DNA of 64,000 nucleotides from Asterochloris sp. CNOR1 (GCA_963969365.1 OZ017746.1:1488001-1552000), one strand, 5' to 3'; numbered from the stretch's first letter, positions 12,623 to 25,400 are shown. Notes: generated by a model from the sequence alone, not told the origin. Numbers and translations are program-made.

Positions 12623-15600
12623 ATGTTGCTGCGCTTGATCAAGCAGTCTGGAGCTGGTGCGCAGCACGTATCGCGACTTACCCGACAGGTGTCGGTTGCT
12701 TCTTCGTTACCAGCTGGAATGGGGATATCAAGAGGCATCGCCAGCGAGGCAGCTCCCGATCTGCGTCAAAATTTAGTGAGTTTGGCATGCATGCCAGATC
12801 GTCCATGCTGACTTGCGAAAGCTTGCACACAGTAAGCCTGGTGCCTGCAGGCCACTGTCAAGCTTCTCATTGATGGCGAGTTCAGGGAGAGCAAGAGTCA
12901 GAGCTGGGTAGACGTGACAAATCCTGTGAGTGTGATAATCAGGCCGCCATGAGCCTGAATGAATGCATAATGCATCAAGTGTTCTCTGCAATGCATGAAA
13001 CCTGGCCAAGGCTGAGCCACATGTGAGGAAGCTCCCTGAAATGTGCTGTTGCAGGCGACAAACGAAGTGGTTTCACGGCTGCCCAACTGCACGCAAGACG
13101 AGTTCCAAGCGGCAGTGCAGTCCGCCACGTCTGCCTTTGCTAGCTGGCGGCAGACACCTGTGCCACGCAGGCAGCGTGTGATGTTGAAGCTGCAGCAGCT
13201 CATCCGCGAGAACATGGTGAGCGTGCCCAACTTGACAGAGCAGTCAAGCTCTGGGCCAGAGCTGGAGCACTCTCGCAGAGGAAGCAACTGGGGGCTAACT
13301 AGCATGCAGGACTCAACAGAGCAGGCCTCCCATGGGGACAGCATGCTCGAGAACCTCTGTTGCATTATGAGCAGGCTCCACATGCTGTCAACTTAACGGT
13401 GCAATCCCACTGCAGCATGCCTATGAGAGGGCATTGTGGTGCAGGATGAGCTGGCAGCAAACATCACAGAGGAGCAGGGCAAGACGCTGGCAGATGCCAA
13501 GGGCGATGTCTTCCGCGGCCTGGGTGAGTGAGGTCGTCTGGCACCTGCTCTGTCACGTCGGCAGTCAGCTGCACGAAGTGCTCCATGTCAAACATCTGGA
13601 CAGGCAGCCCACTCAGGGTTGATGATCTCCAGTTTCAGGGAGCCAAGGCAGGTCTCCATGGCTGGAAGGCAGCGTGCTTGCTCTCCCGCAATGCTAGCTG
13701 TACTTTCACGATAATAATAGGGCTACATGCATGCATATTAGGTGCAAGCCTTTCCTACAAAAAGTGCAGGCTGTGCCTTTAGCTGCCGGTGCAGGAATTT
13801 TTGGCTGCATGCCTAGAGGTGTTGCCTCAGCATCAAACAATGGCTGTATGCCAGGGTGCATGTGCCCTTCTATATACAGCTGCTTGTGCCTGCAGAGGTG
13901 GTGGAGTATGCCTGCAACATGGCCCCTGACCTCATGGGCGACTTTGTGGAGAACGTTTCAACAGGCATGGACACTTTCAGCATTAAGCAGCCCCTGGGGG
14001 TGAGCTGGCAGCGCTTGATGCCTTCAGTGCTTGGCTGCCTGCTCTTCAGCTGCTGGCGGCATGTGAGGGCTGACAGCGCCCAGTGCAGCTGCTGCTGCTG
14101 CTCACTTGCTTAATGCTGCACCAGCTGCTGGCAGAGGCTCCAGCTGAAATCTGTAAGGCTCTGCTGTATGCTGTTTGGCTTAGACATCAGGACTCTCGTC
14201 CCATCGGGACTAAGCATTCTGAGAAGATCACGCTGTCGTCCATGCTGCAGGTCTGTGCTGGCATCTGCCCCTTCAACTTCCCCGCCATGATTCCGCTGTG
14301 GATGTTCCCCATCGCAGTCACAGCCGGCAACACCTTTGTGCTCAAGCCTTCGGAGAAGGACCCTGGGGCAGCTTTGATGCTGGCAGACCTTGCACAGCAG
14401 GCAGGCTTGCCACCGTGAGTCTGTGCAGGGACTAAAGTGCCCGCTTCAAACTTGGTGCTGGCTTGGCTGTCACGCTTCTTGGTGTGGCATGTGGGATGCT
14501 TAGGCTTCCTCTTTGTCTCACGCAGGAGACGTTGTGATGCCTTGAACCTCTCCTGGTGGACTAGTTCTCATGGGCACTGAGCACAGGAAGCATGTGCTAA
14601 ATGGTTGACACATGCTGCCTGCAGGGGTGTGCTGAACGTTGTGCATGGTACACGTGATGTGGTCAACTGGACCTTGGACCACCCTGACATCAAGGCCATC
14701 TCCTTTGTTGGCTCAGATGCTGCAGGGCAGTACATCTATGAGCGGGGAAGCAAGAGCGGGAAGCGCGTGCAGGTCAGTGGGGGCTGTGTTGTCACGCCCT
14801 GTGCTGTTCAAAGCACCCACAGGGCAGCAGATAGCCAGTGCCTGCTGCGTGTGCTGGTGAGGGTAGGTCTTGAGGGTTCTGAAGGCCAAGGTCTGCAGCC
14901 TGTGCTACCAACAGCACAACATTGCATCTGTAGGCACCAGACGCAGGCTGATCAGCAGAGGCTGCCTGCCAGCGGCCTGCTGCTGATGCTGCATTAACAA
15001 CCAAATGTCCTGGAAGCCAGACCAAGGAAGCTGTGTGCCTGATTCATCTTTGGCTAACAGCAAGTCTGAAATCTGACAGCCTGAAGGTACAGGGGCTTCT
15101 TCGTGCCGGTCACCTGCTGCCAAGAGCGCAGTCCACCTCCAGGACAAGCAACAGGAGGTTGTGCAACACAGAGCTGCCCCTGCAGGCCAACATGGGCGCC
15201 AAGAACCATGCAGTCATCATGCCAGATGCCAACCCTGAGGCAACAGCCAGCGCGCTGATTGGGGCCTGCTTTGGGGCGGCCGGTCAGCGGTGCATGGCCA
15301 TCTCAGCCGCAGTCTTTGTGGGCGGCATCGGCAAGTGAGGACTTTGTGACTCCATGGTGCCACTGCTGGTGGCGCTTTGTTGTCCACTGTTCCTACTGTG
15401 GTGTGTTTCGCCTCGCTCCTGTCCTTGTTGTGTACAGACGTCAAGCTGTGTTTGGAGCTGACCACATAGGGCCTGCTGCTGCATGTGAGCAAACTCTTGC
15501 TCCACAAGATTCTCCAGTCATGAGGAGGTGTGGCCCTGCACAGCTCTGTAGGTTTCTGTAAAGCCTGGGGCCCAAAGACCTGTGCAGGTAGCAGCGTGCA

Positions 15601-17219
15601 AACCTGCAGGCAGCCCCAAGCAGTCGCCTCACTCAAGTGTGCAGGCACCACAGGAGAATCTGCTCCACACACCCATGCAAGTACAGGGCTGCCCTCATCA
15701 CAGGTGGCTGACTAGCTTTGATGCCACTGCCAGGCGTCTTGCAAATTTGGTGTGCACCTGTCTGCAGGTACAAGGACACCCTCATCACCAAGGCCAAAGA
15801 GCTGAAGGTCTCTGCTGGCCACGAGAAGGGCACTGACGTGGGGCCTGTCATCAGCCCTGAGTCCAAGGAGCGGGTGGAGCGCCTGATCGAGAGCGGCATC
15901 AAGCAGGTGGGCTGGCAGCTGCTATGTTATGATACACAGCTGCATCCAATGCACCCGCCACGCTTCCTCAGTTCAAATGACTCTCTGCAAGCCCTTGATT
16001 GTGTGCACTATGGCGCCCCCTTCCATGGGTGTGATGTGCTGGATCGTCCATGGCCATGTACCTCTGCACTGCCCAGCTCCCAACTGCATGTCGCCAACTG
16101 CACTGGCTCAACTCACCAGTGGTGAGGCGTGCTGCAGGGGGCAGAGTGCATACTTGATGGCCGAGGCGTCCAGGTGCCAGGCTACGAGCATGGGAACTTT
16201 GTGGGCCCCACGCTGCTGCACAAAGTGCAACCCCACATGGAGTGCTATGAGGAGGAGATCTTTGGCCCCGTGCTGGTCTGCTTAGAGGTGAGCGCAGGCT
16301 TGATTCCTGCATGGAAGCACCTCTACTGTCCATGACGTGCTAGACTGCTGTGCAGCGATCACATGTGCCCTGTCTGCCTTGAGGCGAGCAGGCCTCAATT
16401 CTGTCAGTTTCAGCCTGGCACCCTGGCATCCCAGCGCTGCTGCACAATGCTGGTCCATCTCCGTGTTCACACACTCTTACCCAGCCTGAACTGCTTCCAG
16501 CCTGACACCCTGTTCATTTTCCTGCGCCTGACCAGCTGCACAGTCTTGAGCAGCAGGTGTGCTGCCCCAACTGCAGGCTGACACCCTGGACGATGCCATC
16601 AGATTGGTTAATGGCAACCCTCACGGAAATGGCACAGCACTCTTCACACAGTCAGGTAGGGTCTGCATGGCTGGGGGCAACAGCATGCTCCATTGCTGAT
16701 GCCGGCTGCTGATGCTGCATGTGTCAATGCTTGACCTGCTGCCAACCTGCAGTCACTAGCATGCTTTCCTTTCGCTGTGATGCTGCATCATTGCATGCAG
16801 GGGCTGCTGCACGCAAGTTCCAGAACGAGATTGACGTCGGCATGGTCGGCATCAATGTGCCCATCCCTGTGCCGCTTCCCTTCTTCTCCTTCACTGGCTG
16901 GAGGGGCTCCTTCAACGGCGACCTGCCTATGTGAGCACTGTGCAGCATGCAGAGAGATTGGTGCTTGTGTCGCCCTCTCTGTGCCCTGCACTTAGCTTGC
17001 ACAATGCAGCGGTGTGGGTTCACGTCAACTTGCCAAAGCATGTCATCTCGATTGGCCCTGCATCTGGCGTGCAGGTATGGCAAGGCCGGTGTGCAGTTCT
17101 TCACCCGCACCAAGACAGTCACCAGCAACTGGAAGGCAGCTGATGATGCTGTTGGCAAGCGTGCACCAGGTTTGGAGGGCGTTGGAGCCGGCGGAGCCAG
17201 TGACACCAGTGCCCCCTAA
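12623..17219 (+). CDS. ALDH6A1: mitochondrial methylmalonate-semialdehyde dehydrogenase (ALDH6 family)
   Basis: CoA-acylating aldehyde dehydrogenase of valine (and beta-alanine) breakdown. Thirteen exons (12623-12775, 12851-12925, 13055-13216, 13445-13523, 13896-13999, 14251-14414, 14625-14772, 15186-15334, 15768-15906, 16138-16287, 16577-16655, 16801-16930, 17075-17219) sum to 1677 nt, or 558 aa. The first exon is an Arg/Ser/Leu-rich mitochondrial presequence. Diagnostic blocks are [36 protein letters not shown], the catalytic-cysteine loop [21 protein letters not shown] and [14 protein letters not shown]. The C-terminal [11 protein letters not shown] is typical of ALDH6. Every intron is GT-AG and every junction keeps phase. 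It is convergent with mnmA, 122 bp apart. Confidence 0.97.
15681..15704 (+). repeat. decayed copy of the start of MMSDH exon 9
   Basis: GTACAGGGCTGCCCTCATCA at 15681 mirrors GTACAAGGACACCCTCATCA at 15768, the first codons of exon 9, about 87 bp upstream in the preceding intron. Confidence 0.6.
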
Positions 17220-17341
17220 TCTGCACGATGATCTTGCTGGCCCTCTGCAATTCATTGCCAGTGCCAACCCAATCAGCGACCACCAGAAACAAAGTCTACC
17301 AGTTACAACAAATTCATGAAATGTGCAAGGTGTTCATTTGT

Positions 17342-19715
17342 TCATTCCTGTTCGCTCAGTGTTGAGATTCGCAGCGATTGAAGGTCGTCAATGACAGCAG
17401 AGCCAAGTGCAATGTCATCTTGATAAAAGACAGCATACTGTCCCGCTGCAAGTCCTTGGTCATTGTCTGGCAAATTCACAATACCAGAGGTGCCACTTGA
17501 ATTGAGCTCAAGGGTGCAATAATTCATGACAGGCCCATGTCGCACTTTGCAGTGCACTGGGCCACCAAACCTGCTGGGTGGGCTGTTGATCCAGTTGAAG
17601 TCTTTGCAGTAGAAAGACGTTCTGAGCAAGTGACCGTCATAGTACTGATTTGAAACATAGACAGCATTACGACGAATGTCCTTGCGCACAACATACCTGC
17701 AGGAGCATTGCAGGGCAGCTTGTCAGCAGCTGTGCAGCCACACTTGACGCAGGGCAAAGTGTGAGGCAGGAAGGCTGTGAAGCAGCACCCTCTGCGTAGC
17801 TCAGCGTACGACACGCAGCTCAGCAGCAGGCTCACCAGGGACCGCCAGACAGGTGAATGCCCTTGCGCTGGCCAAGGGTGTGGAACCAGTAGCCTTCGTG
17901 GTAGCCAATCACTTTGTCCGTCTCTGCTTCCACCAGGGGACCCGGCCAGGTGCCCAGATGCTGCTGCACAAACTCAGCAAACTTGACTTTGCCCAAGAAA
18001 CAGATGCCCTGGCTGTCGCGACGCGCCTTGTTGGGCAGGTCTGCTGCCACGGCCAGCTGCCGCACCTGGGCCTGCAACGGCATGCAGCACCCCTCAGTTG
18101 AGTGTCTCTGGCTGACAGCGTTGTGACTGCATGCACCAGGGGGGCAGCGTCCAGCTGCGAAGGGCTGCATAGTGGTGCGTTGCAGGCCACCTACTCAGGA
18201 GCTGATGCTGCGATAGATGTATGCATGAGGACACACTGCATAGCTGCAGATGGGAGCCTGCAAGCAGCGGGCCGAGCCAGAGCGACTCGAGGGCGGACAA
18301 TCATGGTGAAGCACGGCTGGGAGGCTGTGCATGCAATCGCTTAGTACCTTGGTGAAGGAACCCAAGGGGAAGAGGACCCTGGCCAGCTGCTGTTGAGTGA
18401 GGTGAGCCAGAAAGTAAGTCTGATCCTTGACGGCATCGGGCGACAGTGCCAGCTCCACAGGCTGCTCTGGGTCGGGGTGCCTCAGCAGGCAGGCATAGTG
18501 CCCAGAGGCAATGCGGTCAAACTGCTGCCCGTGCTGGCGGCTGGTGAGGTGCTCGAAGAAGGCGCCAAACTTGACCCTGCACCAGGCGGCAGAGTGGTGA
18601 ACTTTACGGGGTCTTGGTGCAATACTTCACATAGGCCTCAGAGATGACCCTGCTACCCGCAGGAGGCAGCTGCCTAGCTGCCTAACGCCACCAGCTCAGC
18701 ACAAGCATGCTGTCTCTGAGAGCTGCCGCCAATGTGCAGCAGGGGTGACGCATGGCAAGCTGCCAGCTAAAGCAGCAGACTTGTCTATGTGCTAATCCCC
18801 ACACCTGGAGTTGCACAGGACGTCTGGGTTGGGCGTCCGCCCTGCCCTGATCTCGCTGATGCTGTGGGCCACCACCCTGTCCCAGTACTGTTCTGTCAAG
18901 GGGACGACCTCCAGGGAGACACCAGCAGCGTCACATACCTGCACAAGGCACAGGGGGCACTCAGCCTCAGGGGTTGCACACTGGCAGCTGCTGCAGTCTG
19001 GAAGGGGCAGCCAACCCCCAACAGTCCATAGTAATGGTGGTCTTGATGCTCGCTGGGGCACATGCCCAGCGACTCTGCAGCTGGTCGCTGGGGCACTGTG
19101 GTGTGGCAGCCATATTAGCTTGCAAGAAGAGCTTTGTAACATTGTCAGGGGCATCAGCAGCAAGATGTGTCTCCCTGCTTGCTCACTTGCTGGCAATAGT
19201 GCAGGTCCTCTTCCCAGGGGCACTGCGACCAGAAGTTCTCAAAGTCGTCTTGGAACCAGATCTTGAGGTAGAAGGCTGTGACGTTGTGGCCTGCTGCCTT
19301 GAGCAGATGCAGCGCCAGGCTGCTGTCTACGCCGCCGCTGAGCAGCACAGCCACCTTCAAGGGAGCAGCGCTGGGCTCACACCTGCACAAGACGTGTATT
19401 GAGGGACTAGAAGCCAGTGCTGCCAGCTGGATGCACTGTGACATACCCTTGGAGGAGCTCTGGCCTGCTGTGCCAGGTGTGTAGCGCGGGGGCACTGTCA
19501 GGCTCAGCTAGCAGCTGCTCTGGCAGCATGGGCGGGTTGATTGGCTCTGCCGCTGCCAACTCCTCAATTGCTGGGTGTGAAAAGCAGCAAAGAGTCCTCT
19601 TGTGAGAGGTCCTGTGCCAGGATGAAGGTGCAAGACATCCCTGCTGCCTGGCTGCGGCAGTGTCATGAGCTGGCCCCACGGGCCTTAAGCCACATCGCAG
19701 TTGCTGCAAACTCAT
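17342..19715 (-). CDS. mnmA: organellar tRNA-specific 2-thiouridylase MnmA (MTU1/TRMU)
   Basis: Adds the 2-thio group to U34 of tRNA-Lys/Glu/Gln in organelles. Six exons (19447-19715, 19187-19382, 18805-18938, 18348-18576, 17836-18071, 17342-17696) sum to 1419 nt, or 472 aa. The PP-loop is [12 protein letters not shown]. The two catalytic cysteines lie in [17 protein letters not shown] and [13 protein letters not shown]. The block [11 protein letters not shown] and a C-terminal beta-barrel domain follow. The insertion [15 protein letters not shown] is characteristic of plant and protist forms. About 90 residues precede the PP-loop, consistent with an organelle presequence. The start at 19715 lies 76 bp from the divergent clpP start. 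An additional upstream exon is possible but not needed. Confidence 0.95.
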
Positions 19716-19791
19716 CCCCAAGGAGCCTCTGGCAAGTCAGCAAGAGCAAAGGACTGGTCAAGAGGGGTTAATCATGTTGACCAGCAGTTAA
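19716..19791. promoter_or_regulatory. very short bidirectional 5' region of mnmA and clpP
   Basis: Only 76 bp between start codons. It contains the inverted pair CTGGTCA (19754-19760) and TGACCAG (19778-19784) with a 17-bp spacer, the same heptamers as between ispH and UXT. GGGGTTAATCA lies between the arms. Confidence 0.5.
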
Positions 19792-20873
19792 ATGCAGTCG
19801 TGCAGGGCTGCCATGAATGCTCTAAGGCGTGCAGCTAGAGCAAGGGGCCTCCTTGGTCCCTGCAGCCATCAGCATGGAGGTTTTGCCAGCCTTGTGCCCA
19901 TGGTGATCGAGTCCACGCCCCGTGGAGAGAGGGCCTTTGACATCTACTCAAGGCTCCTGCGAGAACGCATAGTTTGTGTGAATGGGCCCATAGACGAGCA
20001 CATGAGCAATCTTGTCACAGCCCAGCTCTTGTTTCTGGAGTCTGAGCACCCTGAAAAGCCAGTGAGTTGCTGTTCATCAGCGCTTTTGTTTTTGTCTGTG
20101 CAGACGTGTTTAAACAGTCTCATGCTGTGCTGTAGATCAGCATGTACATCAACTCAGGCGGCGGTATTGTCACAGCGGGCCTGGCCATCTATGACACCAT
20201 GCAGGCAAGCTGCTTGCACTACGCTGGCTCATGCTACAAGCCTTGGCTGGGCGCAGATGTCAGCCAAGCTGCTTTCAAACATCCACCATTGCCTATCTGC
20301 AGTATGTGAGCAGCCCCATCACAACCCTGTGCATGGGCCAGGCAGCGTCCATGGCCAGCCTGCTACTGTGCGCCGGGGAGACTGGGCAGCGCATGTCACT
20401 GCCCAACAGCCGCATCATGCTGCACCAGCCCTCTGGGGGTGCACAGGTGGGATGTATGGGGGCACCTGCCGTGGTCTGCTGGCTTTCTGCAGGCTTCCCG
20501 TCTGGCTCAAGGCCCAAAGCAGTCCTGCTCTTAAGCCTCGCTGCTCTTCTCATGCCTGTGCTCAAGATCCTGCACCTCTCTGCAGGGCCAAGCCAGCGAC
20601 ATCCGCATTCACACTACAGAAATCCTTAGATTACGGGATCGCCTCAACGAGCTTTATATGAAGCATACTGGCCAGGACAGGAGCACCATTGGTGAGTGAC
20701 TCCCAGGAACCCTGCAGGCTGTCTCCTCAAGCCACCTAATCAGCTGCATTGGTGCTGCAGAGGCCACCTTAGAACGAGACACCTTCAAGTCGGCTGAAGA
20801 GGCTCGTGACTTTGGCCTGATTGACGATGTCATTGAGAAACGGCCAGTGCCGCCACCAAATAATACATCCTGA
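19792..20873 (+). CDS. clpP: ATP-dependent Clp protease proteolytic subunit (organellar ClpP, probably mitochondrial)
   Basis: Serine-peptidase barrel subunit of the Clp protease. Five exons (19792-20061, 20136-20204, 20303-20446, 20586-20691, 20761-20873) give 702 nt, or 233 aa. An Arg/Ala-rich presequence of about 30 residues precedes [20 protein letters not shown], the classic ClpP start. Catalytic Ser is in [10 protein letters not shown], His in [10 protein letters not shown], and Asp in the terminal [35 protein letters not shown] is intact. The intron after exon 2 starts GCAAGC, a GC-AG intron. The N-terminal motif resembles mitochondrial ClpP (CLPP2 type) more than plastid ClpP. A second in-frame ATG at 19813 could be used. 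Convergent with the DUF6817 gene. Confidence 0.96.
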
Positions 20874-21050
20874 TAATCCTCCAGAGCTTTCTGCAGCGGC
20901 CCTCTGAACTATGCATTGTCCTTATTCATTACTACTGTACCCTGCAGTTCTGCTCAGACACACTCACAGCAAGCAACAGCCTCAGTAAGGGGCACAAGAT
21001 ACAACCCACATCTCAATGGTGAAGCGAGATGACAAGGGCAGAACTGAGAA

Positions 21051-22308
21051 TTAGTTCACAATGACTGCATGCTTGGGCGTGATGACAGGGGTGAGCTCCT
21101 GGTTGATGTGCTTGCTCTCCGGTCCCTCGTGGCGGAACACCTCATCATAGTGCTGCAGTGGCCTCCCACCCAGCAGCTCAGCCATCCTGCGGTATGCCCT
21201 TCTCCTGCACATCAGGAGCAGAACAATGGGGCAGGCAGCGCCCCTGAAGGCTGGCGGGCCAGCCAAATGGCGTACAACAGCCCCTGCAGTTGCCAAGCTG
21301 ACCTGTAGCCCCATGCATCTCCTTTTTTGAGCCACTGGTGCCCCTCATCTGTCTTGGCAGCATGCCGCTGCACCTGCAGGTCAGCGCCTCTGAGTCGTGT
21401 CCGGGCAGTTTCAGATGAGCCTACTTGGGAAAGGCTGGGTTACAGGCAAAGCAGACGACAAGAGGCGGCCACCTGCTCCAGCCAGTCACCAAGGTGCACT
21501 GTGATGAGATCGGTGTGCTGCTGATCTGTCAAAGGGATGAGGGCACCGCCGCACTGGTTGCGTGCTCTGACTTGGTGCTGCCCAGATGGTGCGTCCAGCT
21601 GCTTGTCTAGGGTGGCTCTGTCCATCACACAGTTCACAACTGCAGGGGGATGCTGCCCATTGAAATTGGCAGCACACGTGGCAGCACCAGGCGCAGCCAT
21701 GCAGGTGCAGGAGTGCATCATGCAAGCAGCTGGCGCATACTCAGCACTCTCCTGTTGGTATCTGCAGGGCCGTGCAGCATATGCGACGGCACGGCAAGCA
21801 GACAAGATGATGCAGGAGTGCACCATGCAGGCAGCTGCCACAGGTCCCAGCTTCTGTGCTGGCCCCAGGTATCACAGAGCTGGCACTCACATGCAATGAA
21901 CTCTGCCCGCTCGCCGACAAGCTGCAGCAAGGGGACACCTCTGAGCTGAGGCCAGGTTGCATGGTCTCATGCATGAGCAGCTCCATATGCATGTAGATTA
22001 CCTGCTTGACATCCTCCCTTCGATCTAAGCTCAACTGAAAGTCTTGGAAGCCCTCTGTGCCATAAATGCTGTGCAGCAGCCCTGCCGAGACCACAGGGCT
22101 TTCCACATTGTAGCTTCGAATAACGTCTTGGACTGCTCTCAAATGGTCTGAGAACACGTCCCCTGCACCACAAATTTCAAAACTAATGCCATGCTGCGGG
22201 CACCTCATGTGCTTACTCATGCAAATGAGCCATGTGCTCACCTGAGACATGCTCGACTGTCCCAGCTCCTATCTGCTCAATGAAAGCATCAGGGGTGATT
22301 GCCTCCAT
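21051..22308 (-). CDS. DUF6817-like protein (HD-like helical fold suspected)
   Basis: Six exons (22242-22308, 22002-22162, 21891-21921, 21473-21639, 21303-21373, 21051-21204) sum exactly to 651 nt, or 216 aa. The N-terminus is METAI-like (MEAITPDAFIEQIG). It is followed by DHLRAVQDVIRSYN, GLLHSIYGTEGF and then LVGERAEFIA. This order resembles the DUF6817 family found in plants, algae and bacteria, as I recall it. The reaction is unknown. The conserved histidines in DHL and LLHSIYG suggest a metal-dependent HD-like site, but that is inference. The fourth exon ends with a conserved-looking ALIPLTDQQHTDLITVHLGDW. No targeting signal is seen. The gene is convergent with clpP and divergent from the M16 peptidase. 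Confidence 0.75.
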
Positions 22309-22457
22309 GCTGGCTTTGGCGAAATGCTTATAAAAGAAGGCAATGGAGCCAGGCCTATGTCACCGAGGTGTCACTGCTTGGTGCACTTGCATGCGGCCCA
22401 CGTTCTGCAGGGAACTGATCCATCAGCCATGAGAAGCACAGCATAACCTCAACGCTG
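22309..22457. promoter_or_regulatory. bidirectional 5' region of the DUF6817 and M16 genes
   Basis: 149 bp. A TATA-like TTATAAAAG lies near 22329-22337 on the + strand, about 120 bp before the M16 ATG. A short direct repeat TGTCAC...TGTCAC is found near 22358-22375. The assignment of either element is tentative. Confidence 0.35.
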
Positions 22458-25400
22458 ATGCCGTTTTCACATGGAGCCACACCTAACACCCTTGAGCATC
22501 CTGTCCATGGCACAGCTTCCCAGATCACAGCCTTTCGGCGACAGCCAGCCTGGCAGTGGCGCAGGGCAGCTATGCCATGTGATTGCAGCAGAGAGGCAGA
22601 CAGCAGCACGCCGGATCAGCCCACATGCACACGACGGCAGTCACTCCAGGCAGCTGCTGCGTGTGCTGCCTCCGTGATTGCATCAGGACAGGCAGCAGGT
22701 GACTGGCGGAGATGTGCCCAGCATGAGGTCAAGGAATATAGTCCTGTCCAGTGGCGTTGCTCAACAGTACTGAGCCTGCCAGTGGGCTGCTCAGCAATCA
22801 CTGTGGGCTGTCCCTGTCATCATCGTCAGCTGGTTACTTCGCCGGCCTGGTCCTGCAGGGGCACTGCCCAGCCATTGCTTGCTTCTGCCCTTGATTACAC
22901 CCACGATGATGTTGGCAGCAGCACAATGCTCCATGGTTGCAGATGCAGCTGGCACTGGCACAGAGGAGCTGGGGCGCCAGCTGGAGCAGAGAGTGCAGGA
23001 GTTCACCCTGAGCAATGGTCTGCACTTCCTGGTGCTGGAGCGCCACAACGCGCCCATCGTGTCCTGCCACACCTATGCAGATGTCGGTGCTTTTGATGAA
23101 GTGATTGGGCAGACAGGTGGGCCATGTCCCATGTACCCTGTTGGCTTGACTTGACAGCCAGGTTGGGTGTGTCTCATGTGTCCTTTGCTTGTGCCTCCCT
23201 GACTCTGCTGGCGTCTTTGTGGCAGCAGATCGGTGATAGCTGAGGTCATGGCGCACTGCCTCTGTAGACAGCCAGATGCTGCCCTCACTGATGGTTGTCG
23301 TGATGAAGCTCGCATGTGAGCAGTGCCCACCTCGTGCAGGTATTGCCCACCTGCTGGAGCACATGGCCTTCAAGGGCAGCCCTAGAATAGGGACACGGGA
23401 CTTTGTGCACGAGGCACCCCTGCTCAATGCCTTGGACGAAGGTAGGCCAAAGCCCTACTGCAGATTTTGAAAGGGACCATAGCACTGCTGCGATCTGACT
23501 CATCTAACATGCGACCTGCAATGCCTTCGTTCCTGCGTGAGTAGCAGGAGGAGTGGCAGCGCCTAGCAGGCTACCTCTCCAGGCCACCAACTGCCCATGC
23601 ACGCGTCACCTGTGCTTCTGCTGACCTATTGAGTCAGCGCCGCAGTCTTCTATTCTTTGCGCGAGGCAGAGCAGACTGGCAGCGCTCAGCAGGCGGCGCA
23701 ACTGCAGCGACGACTTGACGAGCTGCAGCAGCAGGCCGCTGCGCTGAGCATGCCCAATGACTTTGGCGCCCAGCTGTCGCAGGCGGGTGCAGTGGGCTTG
23801 AATGCCAGCACCAGCCACGATGCTACCAAGTACTACATTAGCATGCCTGTCAACAAGCTGGAGCTCTGGTTCGCGCTGGAGGCTGAGCGCTTCAGGGTGG
23901 GACTCAGCATGCTGCAGTGCCCTTTGCAAGGCACAATTTCACAAATGCTTTGTGCTGTGCTGAAGCTGTTCTTGTTACATTGTCTGCGTTGTGTCTGGAA
24001 AGGCACTCTCAGCTCTTTGTGGTATGCAGGCATGTCTTCAATGGCATCTTGCTGACTCTCAGGCCTTCTGCAGATACTCGGTACTCAAAGCATGGAAAAC
24101 CAGTGTCAGCCCACCGACTCGCTAAGGTCTGCTGCCTCCAGGCCCCACCTTGCACTCAGAGAAGCTAGTGGTGCAGGAACAGCTTCGCTTGAGGGCAGAG
24201 AACATTCCCAATAGGCTAGGCCTTGTCTCACATCAGTGGTCCATGAACTCTGCCCCCGCTGCAGGCAGGTTTCGGCCCATGCAGCAGCGTCCGCTGGCGC
24301 AATTAGTGCAGCCTGTAGGCCGCCACCTTTAGGAGTGGGGGGGCCCGCCCTTCCACATATGCCTCTGAGACTCTTGAGGCCCGCTGCTTGCAGGCTCCCG
24401 TCTTCAGAGCGCTGTACTCCGAGAAGCAGGTGGTGCAGGAGGAGCGGCGCCTGAGGGTGGACAACAACCCCATGGGGCGCTGGCAGGAGAGCTTTCTGGC
24501 CGCAGCCTTCGCCAACAATTACGGGCGACCTGTCATTGGGTACTCTGAGGATGTGGCTGGGTTGGGCAGGAGGGAGGTGCAGCAGTTCTTCAATGAGCAC
24601 TATGGGCCCTTGCGCCTGACCATTTCGGTGGTTGGGGACGTGCAGGCTTCCCAGGTAGGGCATCTGTAGGCACCACATGGATATTGCAGCCATGGAGGGG
24701 CATGCCTGACATGCCTGGGTTTGGGTAGTGGGGACATGCAAGCCTTTCAGGTGAAACAACACGTACGCAGCACAGGGGAGAAAGTGCTGTGCCTAAGCAG
24801 GTGCAGACAGGTGCAGCTCAGGCACAGCCGCCAATGGACTGATCAAAGTGCCTCCCTGCTGCTGACTATCTCAGTGTGTGGCGGACAGGCAGGGTCCACA
24901 GGTGGGGCATGTGAGGCGTGTTCGCTGTGCCTGAGCAAGAGCACCCTGGCTGCCCTGCCGGGGTTTGCGGTGTCCAGCGGGTTGCAGGAATGAGTATGGT
25001 CACTCTAACGTGCACTACTGCTGACCATCTCACGTGGCGAGGAAATTGCAGGCCTCACAGGTGGAGATGAGATCTGAGCACTTCTGTGGCGAATGTGCAT
25101 CGCCTCTAGAAAGTGGGCTGCAGGCAGACTTGCACAGGTGTGGTCCTCTGTTTGCGAGGAGATGTGCAGGTCTCGCAGGTGTGGCCATGGATGCAGCAGG
25201 GGCGCTGCTTGTGTGACTGCAAGCTCTCGTTCAGGTGGCTTCATGGTGTCCCATGCCTGACACTTTCCCTGCTCCACCCTCCGTGTGCTTTGAATCTTCG
25301 ATTGCCCTACCCTCCTCAGCATCCATGGCTGCCTCAAACTCAGCTGTTTCCTCAGGCATGCGTACATGAACGCAGTTCTGCTGTGCAGCAAGTGCATCCA

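Noticed and set aside
19554-19606. Extra intron inside mnmA exon 1
   Set aside because: A CACACCCAG looks like an acceptor, but the frame is open throughout and no matching upstream exon is needed.
22906-23116. Start of the M16 gene at the ATG at 22906
   Set aside because: Open and possible, but the upstream exon 22458-22698 joins in exact phase to an acceptor at 22942 and supplies a coherent targeting signal.
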